Below, one piece after another: positions 18,367 through 25,221 of a stretch of 32,998 bases of DNA. The notes below the pieces were generated by a model. The model was given only the letters and a program-made list of their open reading frames with translations. It was not told where the DNA came from and did not search any database. Positions within the stretch are counted from its first letter, which is position 1. Every line of letters starts with the position of its first letter. The stretch is taken from positions 1-32,998 of the forward strand of contig CAJUQP010000039.1 in the NCBI GenBank assembly GCA_910588245.1, in the 5' to 3' direction. Position numbers and translations under genes: made by a program. Origin of the DNA: an uncultured Muribaculaceae bacterium. Its GTDB lineage: Bacteria; Bacteroidota; Bacteroidia; Bacteroidales; Muribaculaceae.

Positions 18367-18409
18367 ACACTTTTGGCTCAAATCCCCAATTTTATTAAAT
18401 ATTTTTCAC

Positions 18410-18459
18410 CCAAACGGGGCGCCTTGGCGTATATTTACAGCCGGAAGCGCCCCGTTTGG
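18410..18459 (-). terminator. hairpin terminator of metK
   Basis: Twelve-base perfect arms (18410-18421 and 18448-18459), GC-rich. It begins five bases beyond the metK stop at 18464. On the minus strand it is followed by GGTGAAAAATATTT, so the T tract is poor, but the position and stem strength fit a terminator. Confidence 0.7.
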
Positions 18460-18463
18460 TCAG

Positions 18464-19786
18464 TCAGTCAAGGCCGAAAGCCTTGCGTATGTCGTCAACG
18501 CGGTCGGTCTTCTCCCAGGTGAAGAGCTCGACTTCACGGGTGATCGGCTCGGCCTCATAGCGCGAGCGGAACGACTTCACCACCGTGCGCGGTTCCTGCC
18601 CCATGTGGCCATAGGAAGCGGTCTCGCGGTAGATGGGATTGCGAAGTTTCAGCGACTGCTCTATCGCTCCGGGACGCAGGTCGAAGAGCTCCTGTATCTT
18701 GTCGGCTATCATCTGGTCGGTGATGCCGGGTGCGGCTGTGCCGTAGGTATCGACAAACACGCTCACCGGGCGCGCCACGCCGATGGCGTAGCTCACCTGC
18801 ACGAGCATCTCGCGGGCCACTCCGGCCTTGACCATATTCTTGGCGATATGGCGGCAGGCATAGGCCGCCGAGCGGTCTACCTTCGAGGGATCCTTACCTG
18901 AGAAGGCTCCGCCTCCATGCGCTCCGCGTCCGCCATAGGTGTCGACGATTATCTTCCTTCCCGTCAGCCCGGTGTCGGCGTGCGGCCCCCCGAGCACGAA
19001 TTTGCCGGTAGGATTCACATGGAGCACCAGATCACTGTCGAACAATGCACGCAGCTTCTCAGGGAGCTTGGCCTTGACCCTGGGCAGGAGCACGTTCTCC
19101 ACATCCTCGCGTATTCTGGCGAGCATCTCCTCGTCAGCCCTCACCGCGGCCTGTGCGGAGTCGTCGAGCGGGGTGATGAAGTCGTCGTGTTGCGTGGAGA
19201 TCACGACAGTATGGATTCTCTTGGGAGTGCGGTCGTCATTATATTCCACCGTCACCTGGCTTTTTGCGTCTGGGCGCAGATAGGTCTTCAGTTTCCCTTT
19301 TCTGTAGTATGTCATCTCCTTCCCTTCGCGGCGTATGGCGGCGAGCTCGCGCAGCAGCATATGGGCGAGGTCGAGGGTCAGCGGCATGCAGTTGTCCGTC
19401 TCGTCGACAGCATATCCGAACATCATACCCTGGTCGCCGGCTCCCTGTTCGAGTTTGTCGCCACGGCTCACACCGCGGTTTATGTCGCCGCTCTGCTCAT
19501 GGATGGCCGACAGGATTCCGAGAGAATCGCCGTCGAAGCGGTATGCCCCTCTGTCATAACCTATCTCTTTGATAAGCTCGCGCGTGGAATTGTGGATATC
19601 CACATAGGCGCTGCTCCTCACCTCGCCGGCTACTACTACCTGACCGGTGGTGCAGAGCGTCTCTATGGCCACATGGCTCTCTGGATCGCGTGCAAGGAAT
19701 TCATCAAGGAGAAGATCGCTGATCTGGTCGGATACTTTGTCGGGATGTCCTTCCGACACGGATTCTGATGTGAACAAATAGCTCAT
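18464..19786 (-). CDS. metK: S-adenosylmethionine synthetase
   Basis: MetK makes S-adenosylmethionine from methionine and ATP. The 440-residue protein has SEGHPDKVSDQISD at its N-terminus (ATP/Mg site), GAGDQGMMFGYA in the middle and the glycine-rich GGRGAHGGGAFSGKDPSKVDRS loop with phosphate-binding lysines. It is somewhat longer than the roughly 384 residues of the E. coli enzyme, which I think is usual in this phylum. The leader is about 250 bases and holds a candidate SAM-II riboswitch, which would give feedback control by the product. Confidence 0.97.
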   Translation of the reverse strand: MSYLFTSESVSEGHPDKVSDQISDLLLDEFLARDPESHVAIETLCTTGQVVVAGEVRSSAYVDIHNSTRELIKEIGYDRGAYRFDGDSLGILSAIHEQSGDINRGVSRGDKLEQGAGDQGMMFGYAVDETDNCMPLTLDLAHMLLRELAAIRREGKEMTYYRKGKLKTYLRPDAKSQVTVEYNDDRTPKRIHTVVISTQHDDFITPLDDSAQAAVRADEEMLARIREDVENVLLPRVKAKLPEKLRALFDSDLVLHVNPTGKFVLGGPHADTGLTGRKIIVDTYGGRGAHGGGAFSGKDPSKVDRSAAYACRHIAKNMVKAGVAREMLVQVSYAIGVARPVSVFVDTYGTAAPGITDQMIADKIQELFDLRPGAIEQSLKLRNPIYRETASYGHMGQEPRTVVKSFRSRYEAEPITREVELFTWEKTDRVDDIRKAFGLD

Positions 19787-19828
19787 TTCTGTTATTTTAA
19801 TGGTCGTTAATCGCCGCGTCGGTGGCCA

Positions 19829-19864
19829 TGCTCCTTATCCGACACGGCATAAAAATAAGGAGCA
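19829..19864 (-). promoter_or_regulatory. hairpin in the metK leader near the start codon
   Basis: Ten-base perfect arms TGCTCCTTAT (19829-19838 and 19855-19864) around a 16-base loop, 43 bases upstream of the ATG. The arm contains AAGGAG, a good Shine-Dalgarno match, though it lies far from the start. It may be part of the expression platform of the riboswitch or only a structural element. Confidence 0.4.
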
Positions 19865-19952
19865 CACGGGAAAAGTAAAGACTCTTGCCGAATGCCCTGC
19901 CATGTCTCTCCGCGCTGCGGCGCAGACGGAGAGAGGGATAAAACCTCTGGTT

Positions 19953-20005
19953 GTGCAGTTTTAGCATTTTTTCAAGTGGTTGCAAGCAGCCAAATTTTTC
20001 CACTT
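19953..20005 (-). ncRNA. candidate SAM-II (SAM_alpha) riboswitch in the metK leader
   Basis: On the minus strand a P1 stem AAGTGG (20000-20005) pairs with CCACTT (19974-19979). The loop ends in TTGCAA, just before the P1 3' arm. Then come GAAAAAAT and GCTAAAAC (19958-19965). Known SAM-II RNAs have this order: P1, a loop with UUUAAC..UUGCA, P1', then GAUAAA..GCUAAAA forming an H-type pseudoknot. SAM-II occurs in Alphaproteobacteria and Bacteroidota, upstream of methionine/SAM genes, which fits metK. I could not fully resolve the pseudoknot pairing by eye, so the call rests on motif order and position. Confidence 0.55.
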
Positions 20006-20042
20006 CCGGATTCGCCGGCCGTCATGGCCTCCGAATCCGGTG

Positions 20043-20074
20043 CAAAGTTACAAAAAAAATAACTTCCCCGCAAA
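20043..20074 (-). promoter_or_regulatory. strong Bacteroidota promoter for metK
   Basis: Minus strand TTTG (20071-20074), spacer of exactly 20 bases, TAACTTTG (20043-20050): a full match to the primary promoter. Transcription would begin near 20036, inside a strong hairpin (about 20008-20040), and give a leader of about 250 bases that includes the riboswitch candidate. Confidence 0.8.
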
Positions 20075-20105
20075 TACCGGGTTCCTGAAAAAGACTTAAA
20101 AAACA

Positions 20106-20142
20106 TGTCCGGGCGCTACGCATCGCGGCGTAGCCCCGGACA
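20106..20142 (-). terminator. intrinsic terminator of the GH92 gene
   Basis: Outer arms 20106-20113 and 20135-20142 and inner arms 20115-20121 and 20128-20134 pair with one bulged base. On the minus strand it is followed by TGTTTTTTAAG. It lies 11 bases beyond the GH92 stop; a classical terminator. Confidence 0.85.
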
Positions 20143-20152
20143 CGTTTCTTAT

Positions 20153-22351
20153 TTACTTATTTATTTTATCGGCGCTCATCATGAATTCAAGATGCGCGCC
20201 CCGCATTATGTCGGAATAGTCTATATATGGGAGATTGTATTCCTTACCATCAAGGAGCACGCCGGCGACATATCTGTTTTCCGGTGAGTTTCCATGGGCA
20301 GTGATCCTGAAGACGCCTCCGGGCACATCGACAGCCACCTCCTCGAAAAGGGGGGAGCCGAACCAGTAACGGCCGCTTCCCGGCTCCACTTCGTAAAGCC
20401 CCATCGACGAAAGCACATACCATGCCGACATCTGCCCCACATCCTCATTGCCGGAGAGGCCGTCGGGATCTGTGGAATACATCGTGGAGAGAATCTCCCT
20501 GACAAGGTCGGCGGTTTTCTCCGGCTCACCCGCCATGGCATATAGATAGGCAGTGTGGTGGCCCGGCTCGTTGCCGTGGGCATATTGTCCGATGAAACCC
20601 GCCACGTCGGGCGAGATGTCGTCGCCCTGCAGCTCCGAGGTGACGGTGAAAAGGGAATCAAGCCTTTCGAGCATCTTTTCCCGGGAGCCGAAACATCCGC
20701 GCAATCCGTCGATGTCATGAGGCGCAAGCCAGGTGTACTGCCATGCGTTACCCTCGCAGTAGTCGTTGGCCCTGTGTGACGTGTCGAACTCATTGAACGG
20801 ATCGCGCCAGCGTCCCTTGCTGTCTTTCCCCCGCATGAACCCGACCGACGGATCGAAATAGTTGCGGTAAGACTTGCTTCTGTCGGTGAAGTAAGCATAG
20901 CGCGCGGAATCACCCATGGCAAGCGCCGCGCGACCTACGGCCCAGTCGGCCAGGGCATACTCCATGTCGTAAGCCACCGACTCGTTGAAAAGATCGAAAG
21001 GTATGTATCCATATTTCTGTCTGAGGCCGTTTCCCCGGACAGTGTCCATGGCGGTCTTTATCAAAGCCTCATACGCCTTCTTCTTGTCCACCCCCGGGAT
21101 ATCCTTCACAATGGCGTCGGCCACAACGGGGAGAGCGGGATTTCCAACCATGCAGTCTGTCTCACATCCCCAGAGGTGCCACACCGGCAGACGACCCTGC
21201 TCTCCGCATATTGCCGTCATGGTGTTGATCATGTCGCTGTAGCGTTCAGGCTGCGTGATGCTCAGCAGCGGCATCGCCGCGCGGTAGGTGTCCCATAGCG
21301 AGTAGGTGGTATAGCAGCGGAATGGCGCCCCTTTCACCACCGTGCCGTCGGCCCCTCTGTAGTCGCCGTTCACGTCGCAGAATTCCGACGGTGCCACCAT
21401 CGTGTGATATAGGGCTGTGTAGAATATCTTCCGTTCCTCCGGTGTGCCTCCGGTTATCCTCACTTTCGAGAGTTCCTTTTCCCAGAGTTCCGCCGCATTG
21501 CGCGTGGCCCCCTCGAAATCCCAGCCGGGAAGCTCGGATTCCAGATTGGCTATGGCCCCCTCTTCCGACACGGCGGAAAGGCCCACTTTCACCAGCACGC
21601 TCTCGCCGTCGCCTGTGCGGAAGTTCACACGGCCATACAGGCCTTTTCCGTCAGGCGTCTCGAGACTCTCGAACGGACGGGAGAAATCAATGACGAAATA
21701 CACTTTCTGATTGTCGGCCCAACCCTTTGAATGACGATGGCCCGTGATACGCCGGTCTCCTCGCACCTCCATGCCGAAATCCACAGCAAGATCACCACCT
21801 CCGTTCTGAAGGTCGATCACGATGGCCGATTCGTCAGAGGCCGGGAACGTATAGCGGTGGAAACCGGCTCTCGATGTAGACGTCATCTCCGCGAGGACGC
21901 CGTAGCGCGTCAGGGGCACGGAATAATAGCCCGGACGAACAATCTCCCGCGAACGGTCGGCATACGACCATAGCCCGGACCCCACGGAATCCAGCCTTCC
22001 GCGCTCATATCTCAGATCGCGGCCCACCACCGGCATCAGGGCCACATCCAGCAGGTCGCCGCATCCCGTGCCGGAAAGGTGAGTGTGGGCGAACCCTATG
22101 ACAGTGGAGTCGCTGTCATGATAGCCCGAACACCAGTCCCACCCCTGGGATACATTCACGGGGCCGACCTGGACCATACCGAAAGGCACGTTAGCGCCCA
22201 CGAAGACATGGCCGTGGCCACCCGACCCTATTTTCGGATCGACATACGACGTCAAGGCGCCTCTGCCACCGGAAGAACATCCTCCGGCCACCGCAGCCAC
22301 TGCCACTGCCAGGGCTCCGGCAAGGATTTCAAAAAAACGTTTCTTAGACAT
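20153..22351 (-). CDS. GH92 family alpha-mannosidase lipoprotein
   Basis: A 732-residue glycoside hydrolase. It has a lipoprotein signal peptide with lipobox AGGC (Cys25), so it is anchored to a membrane, probably surface or periplasmic. Family 92 motifs are clear: DPKIGSGGHGHVFVGANVPFG, GFAHTHLSGTGCGD, SLWDTYRAAMP, HLWGCETDCMVGNPA, EGNAWQYTW, NEPGHHTAYLY and GNEDVGQMSAWYV. GH92 enzymes are calcium-dependent exo-alpha-mannosidases that invert configuration; the linkage (1,2, 1,3, 1,4 or 1,6) varies and cannot be told here. Likely substrates are host or yeast mannans and N-glycans. No SusC/SusD or other glycan genes are nearby, so it is an isolated enzyme rather than part of a utilisation locus. 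Confidence 0.94.
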   Translation of the reverse strand: MSKKRFFEILAGALAVAVAAVAGGCSSGGRGALTSYVDPKIGSGGHGHVFVGANVPFGMVQVGPVNVSQGWDWCSGYHDSDSTVIGFAHTHLSGTGCGDLLDVALMPVVGRDLRYERGRLDSVGSGLWSYADRSREIVRPGYYSVPLTRYGVLAEMTSTSRAGFHRYTFPASDESAIVIDLQNGGGDLAVDFGMEVRGDRRITGHRHSKGWADNQKVYFVIDFSRPFESLETPDGKGLYGRVNFRTGDGESVLVKVGLSAVSEEGAIANLESELPGWDFEGATRNAAELWEKELSKVRITGGTPEERKIFYTALYHTMVAPSEFCDVNGDYRGADGTVVKGAPFRCYTTYSLWDTYRAAMPLLSITQPERYSDMINTMTAICGEQGRLPVWHLWGCETDCMVGNPALPVVADAIVKDIPGVDKKKAYEALIKTAMDTVRGNGLRQKYGYIPFDLFNESVAYDMEYALADWAVGRAALAMGDSARYAYFTDRSKSYRNYFDPSVGFMRGKDSKGRWRDPFNEFDTSHRANDYCEGNAWQYTWLAPHDIDGLRGCFGSREKMLERLDSLFTVTSELQGDDISPDVAGFIGQYAHGNEPGHHTAYLYAMAGEPEKTADLVREILSTMYSTDPDGLSGNEDVGQMSAWYVLSSMGLYEVEPGSGRYWFGSPLFEEVAVDVPGGVFRITAHGNSPENRYVAGVLLDGKEYNLPYIDYSDIMRGAHLEFMMSADKINK

Positions 22352-22429
22352 AGATTAAAGGGTTTTGTATGTTGACACTGTCAGGCCGTCACGCGGCCCC
22401 GTGGCCGCCCCTGGCCGGATTCATGGTTG

Positions 22430-22465
22430 AAAAAAAAGCCGCGGATCCTTAGAATCCGCGGCTTT
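22430..22465 (-). terminator. intrinsic terminator after tRNA-Pro
   Basis: Nine-base GC-rich arms (22438-22446 and 22454-22462), extended by A:T pairs, with a seven-base loop and a run of eight T on the minus strand. It starts two bases after the tRNA 3' end and separates the tRNA from the GH92 gene. Confidence 0.9.
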
Positions 22466-22466
22466 G

Positions 22467-22540
22467 TCGGGGTGAGGCGACTCGAACGCCCGACCTCTAC
22501 GTCCCGAACGTAGCGCGCTAACCAACTGTGCTACACCCCG
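22467..22540 (-). tRNA. tRNA-Pro (anticodon CGG)
   Basis: A 74-base cloverleaf on the minus strand. The acceptor stem CGGGGTG pairs with CACCCCG, and the D-arm contains AGTTGGTTAGC. The anticodon stem CTACG/CGTAG closes loop TTCGGGA, giving anticodon CGG (22504-22506) for the codon CCG. The T arm contains GTTCGAGTC. The discriminator is A and CCA is not encoded. The first pair C1:G72 is typical of proline tRNAs. Confidence 0.95.
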
Positions 22541-22556
22541 ATTGCCTTAGCGGGTG

Positions 22557-22587
22557 CAAAGTTAGTCATTTTTTGCGAAACTACAAA
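22557..22587 (-). promoter_or_regulatory. promoter of tRNA-Pro
   Basis: Minus strand TTTG (22584-22587), spacer 19, TAACTTTG (22557-22564). The box ends 17 bases before the mature tRNA 5' end, so the leader is very short. Confidence 0.75.
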
Positions 22588-22700
22588 ACTTTTTTCTGTT
22601 TTTATCTCTTATTTATATTTCCCGGCGCCCCTATAGACCTATTTATGCAAATTTTAGGGATGTTTAGCACTCAAAATTTCTTTAAATCGATTGCTTTTGC

Positions 22701-22708
22701 TAACTTTG
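22701..22708 (+). promoter_or_regulatory. -7 promoter element for the UbiA-family gene
   Basis: Plus strand TAACTTTG, a full TAnnTTTG match, 38 bases before the ATG at 22747. The -33 position is poor (TTTC-like). Confidence 0.5.
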
Positions 22709-22746
22709 CTATTCCAAATTTAGACACGCTTTAACAGTTATCCGCC

Positions 22747-23694
22747 ATGGCTGAAAGAATCCCCCTGTGGAAAAAACTAAACCTCAGTTCCCTGATGATC
22801 GGAGTAGGATGTGTGATCGCCGGGATGGGGGCTGCCTCCCTGTATGGCAACCTCATGATCCTTTCGGGCACTCTGTGTATGGTCTTCGCGGCCTTCTCGC
22901 AGCTCTCCGCCAACATGGCCAACCGGTATTACGACGAGCGTCATGCTCTCGGCGCGGGCATCGACCAGAAAATATCGGCCCAGCGGCAGCCCACAGCATC
23001 CTCGATGCTCAAGGAATGTGCCGTGGCGATGTTTCTCCTCGCGATAATGGTCGGCCTCGCCATTCTTGCCATGTGCGGATGGTGGGTGCTTCCCATCGGC
23101 ATCTTCATCGTGGTGGCGGGATGGCTCTGCAGCAATGGCGAGACCCCACTGATGCGCACCCCTCTCAGCCCACTGGTGGCATTCTTCCTCTTCGGCCCTG
23201 TATGCGTGATCTCCTCTTATCTCGTGCAGACGATACCTGATGCCCTCCACCCCATAGGCTGGTATGACGTGCAGCCCGCCGTCTATATAGGCATCGCGTT
23301 CGGATTCCTCGCCGCCAACGCCAATATCGTCTACAACTACGTGAGATACTATCCCGACCTGCGCAACTGCCGCTCTTCAATGGTCACGGAGCTGGGCAGA
23401 AAAAACTCGAGGATCATATTCCTCGTCTCGACATTGGCATCGTTTGCCACAGCCTTGGCCATGTGCCTGTCGCCCGACACGCATTCCGGATGGCTCGACT
23501 TCTCCCCTGCCATCGTGCCACTGTGCATAAACCTCTACGTATGGCACAAGATGCGCAGTCTGCCTCGTCAGCAGTTGTATAGGCTTATCGGAGTGGCCAA
23601 CGCCAATGTGCTCCTCACGGCGCTGATATGCTTCGTAGTCTTCACCCTTACCGGCCTTCCCGATGAAAACCCATCCTCTTACTTCGGTCTCTGA
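22747..23694 (+). CDS. divergent UbiA-family prenyltransferase (MenA-like)
   Basis: A 315-residue membrane protein with about eight to nine helices. Its order of features follows MenA (1,4-dihydroxy-2-naphthoate prenyltransferase). The first Asp-rich motif is NMANRYYDERHALGAGID (N59, D63, D73), comparable to NDYxDxxxGxD of MenA. The second motif region, YNYVRYYPDLRNC..TELGRKN (196-220), aligns with the NNLRDxxxDRxxGKxTLxxRLG of MenA. There the first Asp is replaced by Tyr, one residue seems deleted and GK is lost. Activity on a prenyl diphosphate is thus doubtful or altered. It starts a plus-strand pair with the YeiH-type gene, 106 bases apart. No other menaquinone gene is nearby. Confidence 0.72.
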   Translation: MAERIPLWKKLNLSSLMIGVGCVIAGMGAASLYGNLMILSGTLCMVFAAFSQLSANMANRYYDERHALGAGIDQKISAQRQPTASSMLKECAVAMFLLAIMVGLAILAMCGWWVLPIGIFIVVAGWLCSNGETPLMRTPLSPLVAFFLFGPVCVISSYLVQTIPDALHPIGWYDVQPAVYIGIAFGFLAANANIVYNYVRYYPDLRNCRSSMVTELGRKNSRIIFLVSTLASFATALAMCLSPDTHSGWLDFSPAIVPLCINLYVWHKMRSLPRQQLYRLIGVANANVLLTALICFVVFTLTGLPDENPSSYFGL

Positions 23695-23800
23695 GCCGCC
23701 ATCGTCTTCCGATGCCCCGCATGACGCCGACCTATAAAAAAACGACATTTATTCTAAAAAAACCGACTTTTAATCTTAACAAACAAAAAAACACAACTTC

Positions 23801-24823
23801 ATGCTAACAGAAAAAAGGAGCAGCATGCTCCACGGAATCCTGCTGATCGCATTGTTCTCGTGCGCCGCGTTCTACATCGGGGGCGCCAAAATATTTGTTG
23901 AGCTCTCGTTCAGCCCGATGATCATAGGCATCATCCTCGGCATGCTCTACGCCAACTCCCTGCGCAACCATCTTCCTGAGACATGGGTGCCGGGCATCCA
24001 GTTCTGCTCGAAAAAGATACTGCGCCTGGGCATTATCCTCTACGGATTCAGGCTCACCTTCCAGGACGTCATCAACGTCGGCACCGCCGGCATCGTTGTC
24101 GACGCCATCGTCGTGGTGGTCACGATACTCGGGGGCGTATGGGTCGGCAAAATGCTTAAAATGGATAAGGACACGGCTCTCCTGACCTCCATCGGAAGCG
24201 GCATCTGCGGCGCGGCTGCCGTGCTCGGCGCAGAATCGACGATACGCACGCAGCCCTACAAGACAGCTGTGGCCGTAGCCACTGTAGTGATCTTCGGAAC
24301 CATCTCGATGTTCCTTTATCCCGTGGTTTACCGCACGGGCGCGCTCCAGCTCACTCCTCAGGAGATGGGCATATATGCGGGTTCCACGCTCCATGAGGTG
24401 GCCCATGCCGTAGGAGCGGGCAACGCCATGGGCACGGAGGTCTCAAACGTGTCGATCATCGTCAAGATGATCAGGGTGATGATGCTCGTGCCGGTTCTGC
24501 TCGTGCTGGGATATGTGGTGGCGCGCCGCAAGACCTCCGACGGAGGCGCCGGCAAGATCGCCATACCCTGGTTTGCCGTAGGCTTCCTGGTGGTGATCGG
24601 CTTCAACTCACTGTCGCTCCTTCCCGCGGCAGTGGTAGACGTGATCAACTACATCGACACGTTCCTGCTTACAATGGCCATGGCCGCCCTCGGCGCAGAG
24701 ACAAGCATCGACAAGTTTAAGAAGGCCGGCGCAAAGCCCTTCATACTCGCTTTCGTGCTCTACGCATGGCTGCTGGTAGGCGGCTGGGCCCTCGCGCGCT
24801 ACGTAGCTCCGCTGTGCCTCTGA
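23801..24823 (+). CDS. YeiH/UPF0324 family membrane transporter
   Basis: A 340-residue polytopic protein with about ten membrane segments. Family landmarks are visible: ILGMLYANSLRNHLPETWVPGIQF, KKILRLGIILYGFRLTFQDV, SIGSGICGAAAVLGAE (the conserved GSSICGASAI-type loop) and the STLHEVAHAVGAG motif. Also present is a C-terminal ALGAETSIDKFKKAGAKPF. YeiH proteins are annotated as putative sulfate exporters, on thin evidence; related proteins have been linked to sulfonate metabolism. Nothing in the neighbourhood narrows the substrate. Start ATG 23801 gives a short hydrophilic head before the first helix. Confidence 0.88.
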   Translation: MLTEKRSSMLHGILLIALFSCAAFYIGGAKIFVELSFSPMIIGIILGMLYANSLRNHLPETWVPGIQFCSKKILRLGIILYGFRLTFQDVINVGTAGIVVDAIVVVVTILGGVWVGKMLKMDKDTALLTSIGSGICGAAAVLGAESTIRTQPYKTAVAVATVVIFGTISMFLYPVVYRTGALQLTPQEMGIYAGSTLHEVAHAVGAGNAMGTEVSNVSIIVKMIRVMMLVPVLLVLGYVVARRKTSDGGAGKIAIPWFAVGFLVVIGFNSLSLLPAAVVDVINYIDTFLLTMAMAALGAETSIDKFKKAGAKPFILAFVLYAWLLVGGWALARYVAPLCL

Positions 24824-25164
24824 GGAATTTGGAATTTGGAATTTGGAATTTTGAATTTGAGATCAGTAATTTTAGCTAATAGCTATTTGGAATTTGGAAT
24901 TTTGAATTTGGAATTTTGAATTTGAGATCAGTAATTTTAGCTGATAGCTATTTGGAATTTGGAATTTTGAATTTGAGATCAGTAATTTTGCTGATAGCTA
25001 TTTGGAATTTTGAATTTTGAATTTTAGTCACCAGGTTGTTAGTCGTTAGTTAGCCATTAGAGCATGGCTCCGGAAATTTATCAGGATGACTAATCGGCTA
25101 ATGACTAAAAGCCAATCAACTAATGACTAACGACTAACTGGCTAACGACTAACTGGCTAACGAC
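24824..25164. repeat. AT-rich tandem repeat block between convergent genes
   Basis: No gene. From 24825 to about 25025 a unit built of 'ggaatttggaattttgaatttg' pieces plus 'gagatcagtaattttagctgatagctat' occurs three times; the gatcag core starts at 24861, 24926 and 24977, so spacings are 65 and 51. From 25028 to 25164 a second low-complexity block made of 'gttagtcgttagttagcc' and its inverse 'ggctaacgactaac' follows. The arms could pair with each other. Such runs may arise by slippage. Confidence 0.8.
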
Positions 25165-25215
25165 TGCAAAAGAATGGCCGGATTCCTGGAGATGGAATCC
25201 GGCCATTCTTTTGCA
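25165..25215 (-). terminator. 22-bp perfect hairpin terminator of the S41 peptidase gene
   Basis: Perfect 22-base arms (25165-25186 and 25194-25215) with a seven-base loop. It ends seven bases before the S41 gene stop, so it sits exactly at the 3' end of the transcript. The A-rich/T-rich outer parts of the stem serve as the U tract. Confidence 0.8.
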
Positions 25216-25221
25216 ATATCG

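Noticed and set aside
19797..20003. A 68-codon frame in the metK leader, possibly a leader peptide
   Set aside because: It spans the riboswitch candidate and several hairpins, is rich in Arg and Ser without a run of Met codons, and has no good start signal. A structured RNA explains the region better.
24825..25025. Regularly spaced repeats resembling a CRISPR array
   Set aside because: Unit lengths vary (65 and 51), the intervening sequence is itself repeated rather than unique spacers, and no cas genes are present.
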